DNA from: Batkoa obscura
Lineage: Eukaryota > Entomophthoromycota > Entomophthoromycetes > Entomophthorales > Batkoaceae
Assembly: GCA_030770535.1 (NCBI GenBank)
Contig: JASVEC010000011.1
Span: 496,001 to 560,000, forward strand
Direction: 5' to 3'
Length of the DNA: 64,000 nucleotides
Shown here: piece after piece, positions 23,045 to 34,018 of the stretch
Position numbering within the stretch: position 1 is the first letter of the stretch
Layout of the letters: every line of letters starts with the position of its first letter
Notes under the pieces: generated by a model
Databases searched by the model: none
What the model saw: the letters and a program-made list of their open reading frames with translations, nothing else
Told to the model about the DNA's origin: nothing
Program-made: the position numbers and the translations under genes

Positions 23045-25561
23045 TTAGAAGTTTTTTGACTCGTTATCGGAGTCGACAAACTTCTCAGTATCATCGCCTT
23101 CAGTATCGTTATAATTGAGGTGATTTATTTGTTTATTTTTATTGAAACGTTCATTGTTGCGAACATTCTTTTCGAAATAATATTTAAAAATACCATTTTC
23201 TGGCTTTGGTTCAGTGCAGTTAACGGTAATGTGTCCATATTCACCACAGTTCCAGCATCCAGTAAATACTCGAGATTTACGATGGTTGGAGTAGTGTTGT
23301 TGAGTGATGGTAAAACAATGAAGGTATTCGTTGTTGTCCATCCCTTTATCTATGTGATTAACATATAATTTCTTGGGTCTAACTTCACTTTTTGGACTTC
23401 CAAGGTATAATTCTAAAATCTCTATCATCTGTGTAACGTTGGTGATGTTATGATGAGGATCTAGAAAAAGGCATGCGATATGACTTGGAAGGTTTCGCTG
23501 GAAGGCCAGGCGGAGGTCTGTAACGCTTAACTTTCCACAGGAAATTAAGGCATTAGCACGATTTCTTACGTTTGTAATGAAACTCTCAAGTTTACTTTCG
23601 TCGTCTAAACGTAAAGATAAGAGGGCTGCCTTTTTTGCTTCCATTTTTACATCGGAATCATAATGGTCTATAAACGCCTTTTTGAAGGAATCCCAATTAC
23701 TGCGTAAGTCGTCAGGTAAAGTCATGCACCAAGAAAGTTCATTTGTTTGTAGTTGACCTAAAAGGCATTGAGGACGACATTCATAGGTCCAGTTGTTGGC
23801 ATCGAGATGAACTTCTAGAGCTTTAATGAAGGTAGTAGCAGTAATTTCACTTGGATTGAATAAAAGACTAAAATTAAACTTTGTGTTAACAGGTTGGGAG
23901 CTTCTTGGGTAGTTGTGGCGGTGTGTTGAGAAGCTATGTGATTTTGGATCGTTACCAGAAGGTCCAGGATGACTAAAATAAGCGTCATGGGTATTGTGTG
24001 ATATACCATGATCATGTTGAACAGTAATCGGATCGGCTTGTACATAGTGAGGTGAAGATTTCTCATAGGATATATGTTGAGCGATTTGAGGAGCAATATG
24101 TGATGACTTATTTTTGTTAAAAGGATTGGCTAAGTTGACTTCAGCATAAGATTGTACACGAGGTCGTATTGGATCAGCGTTAGATCCTGTAGCAGGATTT
24201 CTTGAGTAAATACCATCAGTAGGTACAGCAGTCATTCTAGGATTTGATTGGGGTAGGTATGTGGAAACTTGAGGAGAGTTCTCTTCTTTCTTTGTTTGAT
24301 CATCCGGTTGTACCAAGTGAACAGAACCATGATACTTATGGTTTATTTGATATTCAGTACCAAAGATAGATTCTGTGGCACTATCACCCAGATCATATAT
24401 ATTGTATCTTGGAACGTCTCTGTAACTCGAGAGTCTGGAGGGAGGTGCTGAAACAGCAATACGCTCCTTTCTACAATTGCAAGAAGATGCCTTGATTTGG
24501 TTAGTATTGGAAGCTACCTTAGTCTGAAGAAGAATGAGCTCTTCTCTGGTACTCTGTATGTTACGCGAGATTTCCTCCCAGTCAACTACTGTTTGTTCTT
24601 TGTCCAGTCTAATTTGTTCCTTCAAATTATTATTGGAGGTGATAAGCTGGCTAATGGTAGTCACTTGTTGAGCCATTTGTTCATTACAAACAGCTAAATC
24701 TTGTTCTAAAGCCAAGATTCTAGCATCTTTGGTTGAAGTAGATGGAGGGGATTGTTCAATACAGGATAAGCGGTGATTATACTCTTTGAATTTATTCATT
24801 AGCGATCTATGGAGTTCTGCGAAAGTGGCTTTTGTTTTTCCGTCGATATCTGAGATTCTTTCAGTAGTATGGTCATTGATCTCAGTGAGGGAAAGGTTGA
24901 TCTCATCGGAGATTTTAACAAGTTCAGAATGTAGAGCAGTATCGAGCTGACGTAATTCAGCTTTGAGATCTCCTACTTCTCTTACTAATTCTCTGTGGGC
25001 TTCATAGGTAACGGTGTTATTAAGTCTTTGATTGAGCTCATTTAACTTACTAACATGGAGTTCATTTGAAGGGGCGATGACACCACTCTTTTGGTTACTG
25101 ATCATGGAAAGGTTGTTAACCGTAGCTAAAAGTGAGCTCAAAGAGGTAGACAATTCATTGTTATGAATTGAAAGACGGTCGAGTTCACCAACCATCTGGA
25201 TGAGTTTGTTGTGCAGGAACTCTACTAGATATTGTTGAACGTGGGAAAGGGTAGGTACCGTTTGGTACTGGGCACGAAAATTGATTTGAGTACTGGAGCC
25301 ACTATTTTGGTATTGTCTCCAAGCGGAGAGGTCACCATCAAGGACGTGCATAGGGACAGCTCCGTAGGTAACGACTGAGTTTACAACGTGAGGAGGTAGT
25401 GCAGCTTGATTTAAAGCAGCAGTTTCTATTTCTGGGGTCAGAACACTAGCTTCCTCTTCATCACTACTACCCATGTCGTATTCAGTGATGATCAACTGTT
25501 GACGGTTATCAAGAAGGTATTTTGAGTCCGCAAAATAAGGTGCAAGACCATTGTCGACCAT
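23045..25561 (-). CDS. Retrotransposon Gag
   Basis: 838-codon frame directly downstream of the 5' LTR leader. The N-terminal half is rich in predicted coiled coil (heptad-like Leu). A capsid-like region follows (LGQLQTNELSW, FKKAFIDHY, LESFITNVRNRA). A CCHC zinc knuckle (CWNCGEYGHITVNC) near the C-terminus marks the nucleocapsid. It supplies the particle shell for reverse transcription. The long coiled-coil N-terminus makes it larger than a typical Ty3 Gag. Confidence 0.9.
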   Translation of the reverse strand: MVDNGLAPYFADSKYLLDNRQQLIITEYDMGSSDEEEASVLTPEIETAALNQAALPPHVVNSVVTYGAVPMHVLDGDLSAWRQYQNSGSSTQINFRAQYQTVPTLSHVQQYLVEFLHNKLIQMVGELDRLSIHNNELSTSLSSLLATVNNLSMISNQKSGVIAPSNELHVSKLNELNQRLNNTVTYEAHRELVREVGDLKAELRQLDTALHSELVKISDEINLSLTEINDHTTERISDIDGKTKATFAELHRSLMNKFKEYNHRLSCIEQSPPSTSTKDARILALEQDLAVCNEQMAQQVTTISQLITSNNNLKEQIRLDKEQTVVDWEEISRNIQSTREELILLQTKVASNTNQIKASSCNCRKERIAVSAPPSRLSSYRDVPRYNIYDLGDSATESIFGTEYQINHKYHGSVHLVQPDDQTKKEENSPQVSTYLPQSNPRMTAVPTDGIYSRNPATGSNADPIRPRVQSYAEVNLANPFNKNKSSHIAPQIAQHISYEKSSPHYVQADPITVQHDHGISHNTHDAYFSHPGPSGNDPKSHSFSTHRHNYPRSSQPVNTKFNFSLLFNPSEITATTFIKALEVHLDANNWTYECRPQCLLGQLQTNELSWCMTLPDDLRSNWDSFKKAFIDHYDSDVKMEAKKAALLSLRLDDESKLESFITNVRNRANALISCGKLSVTDLRLAFQRNLPSHIACLFLDPHHNITNVTQMIEILELYLGSPKSEVRPKKLYVNHIDKGMDNNEYLHCFTITQQHYSNHRKSRVFTGCWNCGEYGHITVNCTEPKPENGIFKYYFEKNVRNNERFNKNKQINHLNYNDTEGDDTEKFVDSDNESKNF

Positions 25562-25690
25562 AGTTGAGAATTAAGGAGGTTAAGGGGGTTTTTCTTTGTT
25601 TGGGGTGGTTACGCGGTAAGGACCGTAAAGGAAAGATTATAAAGGCTATCTAAAATAGTTATAAGAGCTTTCCCAGTTATGAGCGCCAAA

Positions 25691-26090
25691 TGTGAAATCT
25701 GGTACTCAGGGTTTGGAGTCAAGAACAGCTATTGCTGGGTTGACTACACTATAAGTCGAAAGGTCTTAGTTTATGTGACTAAGATAGACTTGGGTTATGA
25801 GGAATAGCACGTAATAGGTTACAAGCTATATAAGACAAATAGAATAGACAATACTAATGTAAAATCTATGTAAAATACTATTAAGAAAACTTAGTGGCTT
25901 TATTAAATGTTCGAGATATCAGGGATTAATTCAGTTAAAAAGCCTCGAACTATTATATTCTGTAAACTCTTTTATACTCTGAAAAGTATAAGTATCAAAA
26001 TGAGAAGATAATATTCTTTTGGGTGGAACTAGAAATTCTCATAACAAATCAAAATAATTAACCATGGGACTGACAAAGCGATATTTCACA
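25691..26090 (-). repeat. 5' LTR of the Ty3-type element
   Basis: 400 bp, identical by eye to 18538-18937. Followed by CCTA, the other half of the target duplication. Confidence 0.95.
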
Positions 26091-27134
26091 CCTATACATA
26101 TAACAGTATTACATATCTAATGGTACCAATTAGAGAGGCTTCATACATTAACATTGACGCTGTTAGTTGTCATTTCGTACCAAAGTTGTTATACTAGTGA
26201 GTGCTTAGCCGACCAACCATATATTCTTTAGATAGTTTGAGGAATAACTGGCTAAGTTGGAAGTTGATAAAGCTATCCTTAGAACGATGCTATGTACCAG
26301 GAAGAGTTATTTAAAGAGTAAATCACAATAACATATTGAATATAATTAGCTGGTAACTGTACAACATTAGAGATACTATTTAGTAGAGTCATTGACTGTT
26401 ACTTTTGGTTTGAATTGAAATGTTTATTGGTAAAATATGGAATGATTTAAATTTGGTTAAAATAAATTTAAATATTTTAATTTAAATTATTAATATAACT
26501 TAAAAATAGTAATCCTATTAGTATGCTATTAGCCAAAAATTTAAACTATTTAATTGCTGAATCATACATATATATATGTTGTCGAATATTAAATAAATTT
26601 GTAAATGAGATGGGGATGTCTCTTTTTGTTTAAGAAATTTACTAACATTTTTTTGGCTCAATAGTACTTAAAAAAAAGAAAAAAGTGATAAAACCAAAAA
26701 AACACCCCCATATAATAAATTTTAAAGCACACATTATGTCAAAACTATATAGTTACAATAAAAAATATTTATATTTGTATTTATAATTGATATAAGATTC
26801 TTTTTATTTGATGTCATATAAGTTATAAAAAGTAAAATAATTTATTAAATTTAGCCGGAAGACTATAGAAAGTTTAACCAAAATGCTATATTGTATACAT
26901 AAGCTATTTTGTTTTTTATATAACATTGTTATCTTTTTTTATTTATCAGTTTGATTGTTACATTTGGTATAAATTATAAAATCATACTTTAAAATTAAAA
27001 TTATTAGTATGATTATAGATTTTAATTCAAATGCTTTAAAGAACATCAATAATTAAATGATTTTAGAAACAGATAATTGATTAAAAAATTAATTGTAAAC
27101 TTTGTTTTGTGATTTTTAATAAATTTATTGTATT
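26091..27134. other. Intergenic, one MITE
   Basis: The first 320 bases after the retroelement are less AT-rich than the surroundings but show no ORF over 30 codons and no match within the window. MITE copy 6 lies at 26612-26709. The rest is AT-rich with nothing recognisable. Confidence 0.5.
26612..26709 (-). repeat. 98-bp MITE, copy 6 (reverse)
   Basis: GGGGATGT...ACACCCCC in reverse orientation. Flanks are AGAT and ATAT, one mismatch in the duplication. The core is somewhat degraded, so this is an older copy. Confidence 0.85.
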
Positions 27135-30100
27135 CTAATTGGTACTAGCGTAATATAAGAACCCTTTTCTAATAGTGGCATCGACTCCAGATTGGATTTG
27201 ACTATCAACTTCTGTTTCTTCAGCATCATTTACTTTACCATAAGATGCTAAAAGGAATCCTTGTTCTTTGACTAATTGTATTAAAAGGGGTACTTTAATT
27301 AAAGGCGTAGCTTCAGCAATAATTCCTAATAAATTATTTCGTTTAGCAAATTGTACTGCTGATTTGATACTATTAATTTCTCTAGCATCCTCTTCATTTG
27401 AAAAACCTGCCCCTGTAGATATAAATACAGCATCTATAATTTGTTAATATTATGTATATAAATAAATAAATAGCATACAATTAGGTTGCTTCCAATTGAG
27501 AGCGTTACATATGGGTGGATAAAAAGAGGAAAAGATGAAAGAGCGTTGAATTTTAGAACTATTGGCCATTTCATAAATCTGGTCTAATACTGTGTCGGTA
27601 AAGGTATTAATATCCGGCAAATGGATATCCTTCATGAAATGCGGATATTTAATATCTAGACATAAACCTAAATCATGGGGTAGCATGCCCATAATTTCTC
27701 TTAAAGATAAATGTTGACTATTTATATTTTTAATCACCATATCTCTATCCATTTTATTTAATTGATTTATAAACTCGTCGCTGTTACTAGTGTTATTTGA
27801 GCTATTTTTGAATTGTTCAAAAGTCATTGTAAATGGAGAAATTTCTAATTGCTGAATAGAAACAGTCCAGTCAGAATAAACAATCGGCACCGAATCCTTA
27901 GTTAGTTGGACTCCTAATTGGATATATTCTTGAGCTAAAGAAGAAGCGGTAACTAAAGAAGCTATAGAACCATTAGTACCAATAAATGTTTCTTGTACTG
28001 GGGCTTTCCAATATGTTTGGATTTTACCACCAACTTCCAAATTTACATTGCTATATGGTTTGACTAAGTTAAATGAAAAGTTGACTTCTCCAACGACTTT
28101 AAGATGTGAATCAAACAATGGGATGCACATAGATTTACTTTCTTTATAATTGAAATGGGAAGATAAAGCCACTCCTTTGCCTATTACCTTTGAACCAAAA
28201 GTAGGGAAAATGCTAAATTCCAGACTGAAGTTATCCAGACTATTTACTTCGAAGTTAATAGTTTCATGATCTTCAGCTAAAGGCAAGATTACAGACTGTG
28301 ATTCATTTATTATATTGTTTTCTACGTGATGTTGTTTTGGGTTCATGATTAACTTTAGAGATGTTATTTTACTGTTACCATACAAATGAACTGCGGGCCT
28401 ATTGCTTCCCCAACCAAGTTTAACTTGAACTAAGTACCTTTTATCCAAGTAATTATGACCATAAATACGGAATGGCAACAGCGGTGGTGGTAATAAAAGA
28501 GAAGGTATTTCATCAAGGATTTCATTGCCATTCGTGTGTTCTTCTATTGAGAACTCTTTTTGATTTTTTTCACCATTTATATTGTTGTTACCTTGGTTTG
28601 CTTGTATAGAGTTGGGGCAACCTGAGCTTAAGAGTAATTCAACGCACTCTGAATGGCCCTCATAAGCAGCATAATAAACTGGGGTCAACCCACTTTCATC
28701 ATAAACATCTTTTTTGCAACCAGCCTCTAATAATATTTTTAAGCAAGATAGATGCCCATCAGAAGCAGCATAAAATAAAGGTGTCCAACCCTTATCTGAG
28801 TCAACAGCATTCAAATCAGCTCCATGCTCAGTTAACAGTAAACAAATCTCTTGATGACCCTCACGACAAGCTAAATGTAAAGGGTGAAGCCCATTTTGAT
28901 CGCCGATTAATAACGTTGACATATTTTTAATTTTGTTTAGTAAAAGTATTAAAATGTCTTTATGTCCATGTTGACTGGCTAATGACAAAGTCTGATTCAC
29001 ATCTTCTTTTAACTCTCCAATTTCATTTAATAAAACTTCAACACAGTCGGTAAAACCCCCAGAAACAGCATATAGTAAGGCGGTAAAGCCTTCATGATCT
29101 AAAGGATGCGCATCTGCTCCAGAAGTCAACAACAATTTCATAGAATTTAAATTTCCGTAAATAGAAGAATAATGTAAAGCAGATCTACCATAAATATCTA
29201 CTAAGTTAAGGTCTGTTTGATGCTTAATAATTAAAGGTATCAAATTTAAATTTCCATTAATAGTAGCTTCGTGTAAGCAACTTCTATAAGATATATCATC
29301 TACGTAATTAAAGTTAATCAACTGCTTGTATTTTAATAAAATGGTGATTATTTCCATTGGGCTATTTTCTGAACAAGCTCTCCAAAATATACTAGACATG
29401 TTAAATTCTTTATTAGTTTGTAAATGATTTATATCATTCAGTTTTTCTTCAAGTAAACTAGGAATACCGCTTAATATTGCTTGGAATAATTCTTCTTCTA
29501 AATTATCGGTATTTTCATCATTAGCTCCCTCTAATATTTCAACTTCATTTTCATCTTGTTGATTTACGTTGTTGCTAGAGCTACCATTCTCCATGTAACT
29601 TTGAATTTCCATTAAATTAAAACTACAGCTATCTGCTAAGTCGGCCATCACTTCTTTATTAAAACATTTTTGTACTTTTACTTGCCTTGATAAATAGCTA
29701 TCCTTCATTGATTGACGGTTTACTTTATCCCATTTCTTCAAAATCTTGCGGAATCCAGTACCATTAATCTCAACAAATTGCTATAGTAATCGTTTTTAAT
29801 AAAAATTATTGAATTTCACCATACAAATTACCTGCAATTTGTCTAAATCTTGCTGGTATTTTATAAATGCCTCTTGTAAATTTTTCCATACACCTAATTG
29901 CTTAGAAAAGTCCTTTTTATTTGAAATCACCTTTTTTTTGTCTAATAAGCTTCGCAAACGTACTTGTAATTCATTCTCTTTTTTCAAGTAAAATGAATTT
30001 ACCTAAGTAAATAAATATTAATTATTACTACTTCAAAGTATGAATAATTTACCTTTTCCAATTCTCTATCCAATCTAAAAAAAAAAGTAGCTGACTGACT

Positions 30101-30316
30101 GCTTTTTTCTTCATCTTCAGTAATTTCACTATTTAAGCTAGCAATAGTTATTACACCATGACTTATTTGATTTGGTTTTCCGATGATTTTTTTCAAACCT
30201 TTATAATTCATATAATGGTGAGACCACTCAGGAAAGGCTTGGTCTTGAATTTGCTTTCCGAACTGATAAAAATAAACAAATCAGCTTATAAGTAAAAGAA
30301 AGTGAACTACCTTCAT
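27135..30316 (-). CDS. PHO81: PHO81/NUC-2-like SPX-ankyrin protein with degenerate GDPD domain
   Basis: Five exons (30316..30311, 30262..30053, 30002..29832, 29780..27479, 27433..27135), each with GT-AG introns of about 45-51 bases, give 995 residues. The first exon is only ATG-AAG. The SPX domain is 1-145 (MKFGKQIQ, MNYKGLKKII, FYLKKENEL). Ankyrin repeats span about 257-517. A beta-rich linker follows, then a glycerophosphodiesterase-like domain from about 712 to the end. Enzymes have an HRG loop, VEFDVQLTKD and a YHDF motif; here these read GTNG, YIQLGVQLTKD and YSDW, so the metal and catalytic residues are gone. This fits PHO81/NUC-2, the phosphate-sensing CDK inhibitor of fungi, better than the active GDE1 enzyme. 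SPX domains bind inositol pyrophosphates. The role in phosphate signalling is inferred from the family. Confidence 0.88.
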
Positions 30317-30952
30317 TCTATTGAATACTTGGCTTTATTGACCTTAGTTCTTAATTATATTATTGAAAAAGCACTTAGGTTTAAATCTAAAATTCAAATA
30401 ATTCTAAAAGTTTCAAAATTCCACTTTATTACTATCACCTTGATATATTATAACAAGTACTGTATTCCTCTCAAAAAAGTTTTTACTTTTTGTTCTTTAT
30501 CTTTCCCATTTTAGTATAGTAATATGATTGATCTCTATTCCTTCACTAACGTTAAAGAACCTATCATCAAAAAATGTGGTTGTAAAATGTAAATCTAATT
30601 GGCTAATTTAAATTATGATATTTTCGAAACTATAATCACCATTGGTTAAAATTTCTTAAAGTGAGATTACAAAAATGAATCTAATTGGCTTTTAATTGGG
30701 AAAGCAAATAAAATCAAAGGAGCATGTGGCAATTTCTTGGGATTATACCTATACCTATTCTTACATGATTTTATTTTTTCAAAAATGGTTATTGGTTTAA
30801 AATTTTATTCATTTCTTAATAAAGGACTTTATCCTAACACTTTAAGCTTCTTCCATAATTAAATTTCTGGCTATTTGTATGATTTAAATTTACGAATGCA
30901 TTGTTATAGTTTGACCTTGATTTTTCATTTCATATATTTCACTTTGGTCATT

Positions 30953-31054
30953 ATAGGTAGGTAGATTTATACTGGGGTTTTTTATGTGGTTTTAGAACAA
31001 ATAAAAATACAGCCATAACAAACAATAAGCCCCAGTATAAACCTATCCACTTAT
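30953..31054. repeat. About 100-bp inverted-repeat element
   Basis: Arms of about 25 bp with few mismatches (AGATTTATACTGGGG left, CCCCAGTATAAACCT right) around a 45-bp centre. No ORF. Possible MITE or hairpin of unknown family. Confidence 0.65.
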
Positions 31055-31174
31055 GTTTAAACTTTATACCTTATCCTTTCATTCATCCACTATTGATTGA
31101 GACAAAACACCATCAACTTTAAAAATTTGGTAGGTTTCCAAAAAGAACTTATAAATTAATTTAACTCTTGATTT

Positions 31175-31249
31175 AATTTTTATATTTACTCAGAATTATT
31201 TCTACCTAGTCATCTAAGTAAAAATAATTCTGAGCGAATATAAAAATCA
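31175..31249. repeat. About 75-bp inverted repeat
   Basis: Arms TTTATATTTACTCAGAATTATTT and AAATAATTCTGAGCGAATATAAA with about 25 bases between. It could fold as a strong hairpin. Family unknown. Confidence 0.6.
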
Positions 31250-31262
31250 AACTAAAATATTA

Positions 31263-31536
31263 GGGAATGTTTTTTATCTATTACCCTTTTTATTTTTTAA
31301 AATTTAGAAATTAGTTAACTAATGCAGCTATTTAAGTTTGAATGTATGCTGGCAAGTGATGAATTTTATGACCAATTATTTGCTCTACATACTGGCTTGC
31401 AACTTATTGATTTAGTTTTTATTTTAAAATGAACAGTTGGCTAGCATACATCCAAGCTTGAATAGTGTACTGGTTAATTGATTTTTAAACTTAAAAAATA
31501 GTAAAAAAGAACAATCAATTGGCAAAAAACATCCCC
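31263..31536 (+). repeat. 274-bp longer relative of the MITE family
   Basis: Starts GGGAATGTTTTTT and ends AAAAAACATCCCC, the same termini as the 98-bp MITEs. A non-palindromic direct repeat, ATTA, flanks it (31259-31262, 31537-31540). The internal sequence is unrelated to the short copies and holds further partial inverted repeats. The ATTA duplication is good evidence for a 4-bp target site. Confidence 0.78.
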
Positions 31537-31750
31537 ATTATTTGAAAATGGCTAGCATCTCAATAAATATTAGCTCAATAAAAACGAGTCATCAAAGGAA
31601 TTGTGGATTTCGTAAAAGATGTAACATAAAAAGTATAAAATTAATAATGCCTATTTATTTACTTGAACTAAAATACACTAAATTTACTACCCTTATTAAA
31701 ATATTTAGGTATAACTTCGAAACTTTTTAATCATTGCCAGTAAGTTATTT

Positions 31751-33163
31751 TTAGTTTACTTTGTCACCAAGACTACTGTCAATTTTTACATCTGGGCTTA
31801 AAATCACCCCAGTAAACTCCTTGCGTTGAATACAGGCTGGATAATATTTCAAAGTTTTATTTTCGTATTGTTTGTATTGATCTATTAAGGTAGCATTATT
31901 TACGACCTTTTCAACGTTTTCAACCAATGTATCTAACTTGCTATTTTCATTTTTTATGATTTCTGTTTTTACAATTTTCCAAAAACGCTCCATTGGGTTA
32001 AGAAATAAAGAGTAAGCTGGCAATTTTATGTATTCAATTCCTTTTTTGTTTATGCTATCTTTGATTTCATCTGATAAGTTATAAATTGAAGTATTCCCCA
32101 TAATAAAAACCGCTTTGGAATTAGCCTCGAATATGTCTAGAAGATTAGTTAAAAAATTATGGAATTTTTCACCATTATATCCATTTTTCCTCAATCCTAC
32201 TATATTATCAAGTTCATAATGTATCACACCTCGTTTGCTACTAATTGCCGCTACTAGAGTCAATGAAGTTAAATATTTACCATGTGTAGTTTTATAAGCT
32301 ACAGTAGTATCTTCCAAAATTCCAAATTTTCGGACTAAATCTAAATTAAAAAACAACTTATCAATCCAAATTTTTTCGGAATCTGCATATTTATCCATAG
32401 CATTTGCAAATTCAAAACGTTGTTCAATAATATCTTGAGTATTCCACTTCTTTGGGATTAGTTTAGTTTCTTTCCAAACTGTATCTAAATTTTTCAAGAT
32501 GGTAGAAATAATATTTACTTTTAAGTCACCAAAGTTATTATCATATAAATGCTGGTGGATTTTTTTATAACTTAAACTACTACTATTTTCAACAAAAATA
32601 CCGGCTTCAACTACCATATCATTATTAATTATTTTGTTTACAGGAGGAGGACGTGATCCTTTAGGAATGCCCTGTACATTAAGTGCCCTATTCAAAGTAG
32701 ATTTGTTGAGATTATAAAGTTTACACGCTTCTATTTGAGTCATTTCACACTGAGTAACTTTTTCAACTGCTATTTTTAATGTTTCTCGATCAACTTTTTG
32801 TCTCTTAGCTGGTTTACTACTTGGGCTTTTAACTAGTTTACTACTTGAGCTTTTAACTGATTTACTGCTTGAGCTTTCAACTTGTTCTCCCTTTTCTTCT
32901 TTACTAACAACAACGTCTAGTTTATTTTGTTCCTCTTTAAGCCGATCATTTAAAAGTCTATACTCAATTTCTTCTTTAGTTGTTTTGTTAAGCAAATATT
33001 CATACACGCCGTAAAGTTGGTTTGCTTTATCGAGCATTTCTTTATACTTAACGTAAAATATGTCAGTTTCTTTTTTGTTTTCGGCGATTTTCCTCTCATA
33101 CTCTTGCATGTTCGCTTTTATTTGCTGCACTGATTCTTCCAAGATTTTACGTTCAGGAGTCAT
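31751..33163 (-). CDS. DDE transposase-derived protein (IS630/Tc1-like), one catalytic Asp missing
   Basis: Single open frame of 470 residues with no stop or shift. Residues 1-85 form a coiled coil. A Ser/Lys repeat (SSSKSVK, SSSKLVK, SSSKPAK) and a helix-turn-helix (about 125-165, TQIEACKLYNLNKSTLNRAL) follow. A DDE_3-like core spans about 260-400: Asp268 in IWIDKLFFN, Gly356 in VFIMGNTS where active enzymes have Asp (MDN), and Glu392 in LNPMERFW. The middle catalytic residue is therefore lost although the frame stays long and open. I found no terminal inverted repeats bracketing the gene. It may be a recently inactivated transposase or a captured DNA-binding protein; the sequence alone does not decide. 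Confidence 0.75.
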   Translation of the reverse strand: MTPERKILEESVQQIKANMQEYERKIAENKKETDIFYVKYKEMLDKANQLYGVYEYLLNKTTKEEIEYRLLNDRLKEEQNKLDVVVSKEEKGEQVESSSSKSVKSSSSKLVKSPSSKPAKRQKVDRETLKIAVEKVTQCEMTQIEACKLYNLNKSTLNRALNVQGIPKGSRPPPVNKIINNDMVVEAGIFVENSSSLSYKKIHQHLYDNNFGDLKVNIISTILKNLDTVWKETKLIPKKWNTQDIIEQRFEFANAMDKYADSEKIWIDKLFFNLDLVRKFGILEDTTVAYKTTHGKYLTSLTLVAAISSKRGVIHYELDNIVGLRKNGYNGEKFHNFLTNLLDIFEANSKAVFIMGNTSIYNLSDEIKDSINKKGIEYIKLPAYSLFLNPMERFWKIVKTEIIKNENSKLDTLVENVEKVVNNATLIDQYKQYENKTLKYYPACIQRKEFTGVILSPDVKIDSSLGDKVN

Positions 33164-34018
33164 TAAAATTTGAAATTGTATAAAAATTAAATTACCAGTT
33201 TGAATAAAAATTAGCTAATAAATAAATATCACCCAATTCTATGATGAAACTTTTCCAACAAGTTTACAGAATTTGTCAAACATAATTTTTTTTGCCCAGA
33301 AAAGATCCAAGTTGCAATTTTGACTATTTGGGGCACAACTAATTTTTGAATTCAATGGTTGGCCTTAACTATAGCTATATTAAAATATCTCAACCAATAG
33401 ATTAGCTTTCAAAAATAAGGGATAATCACCACCTTTAATTTATTTTTTTCCTAACGTTTAATATTTTACAATATTTAGATAACTATTTTTTTACCTAAAA
33501 CTTGGCTTTTCAATTAAAATATATGTAAATATATACTATAGTGTTTGATGTTTTACCCTTGTAATAGTTTTAATACATTATCTAAATTATTGAGATTTAA
33601 ACTTTGTCAGCATTTAATCAATTTTCAAGGATTGGTTTTATTGGCTAAATATCTTTGGTATGGCAGTAATGAAATTCAACTAAAAGAGTTGGTGGGCTCT
33701 GCTTATCTGCGTAAGTGAATGGGCTGAATAGTCAAACTAGAGCAGGGTAAGCTAGATAAATGGTATATAATTGCATTTAAATTGAACTAAGCTATATTTT
33801 ACTTTTATAAATAATATTCTATTTCTTGGCAAATAGCCTTACATTACATTATACACTTTACACTACCTTTGAATAAAAATCTCAACTTTAAAGTAATAAC
33901 CTATAGTAAGAACAGATAAAAAATAGCCAATCAAAGAGCCGTTATTGTGGGAGAGATTGATTACAAAGGGATGAAACTAAAGGATCAAGAAATGTATCCT
34001 TTATTTTATAAACTAAAA
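33164..34018. other. Divergent promoter region with an ORF fragment
   Basis: Lies between the transposase-derived gene (minus) and mcm5 (plus). It contains an open stretch at about 33565-33717 that reads like protein (LCQHLINFQG, WYGSNEIQLKELVG). I cannot assign it. Confidence 0.4.

Larger units (their letters stand above)
18538..26090 (-). mobile_element. Ty3-type LTR retrotransposon, looks whole and young
   Basis: 7.55-kb element bounded by two 400-bp LTRs that I read as identical. Each starts TGTGAAAT and ends TTTCACA. The flanking direct repeat is CCTA. On the minus strand the order is 5' LTR, primer-binding site (TGGCGCTCATAACTGGG, just inside the LTR near 25672-25688), gag, pol, purine tract (AGGGAGGGAAA near 18938-18949), 3' LTR. 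In pol the order is protease, reverse transcriptase, RNase H, integrase, which is the Ty3/Metaviridae order. Identical LTRs mean a recent insertion. Older relatives of its LTR occur at 50.6-51.9 and 58.2-59.8 kb. Confidence 0.95.
30317..31750. other. Intergenic with three inverted-repeat elements
   Basis: No supported gene. The first 600 bases are the PHO81-like promoter region. After that three unrelated inverted-repeat elements lie head to tail (30953-31054, 31175-31249, 31263-31536). Confidence 0.6.

Noticed and set aside
27135-30316. Active glycerophosphodiester phosphodiesterase (GDE1)
   Set aside because: The SPX-ankyrin-GDPD order fits, but the HRG, E/D and YHD catalytic residues are all replaced, which matches PHO81/NUC-2 better.
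33947-34018. Longer MCM5 N-terminus
   Set aside because: The frame is open upstream, but MAALGWDKNQIF matches where the family usually begins; the added 24 residues have no family counterpart.
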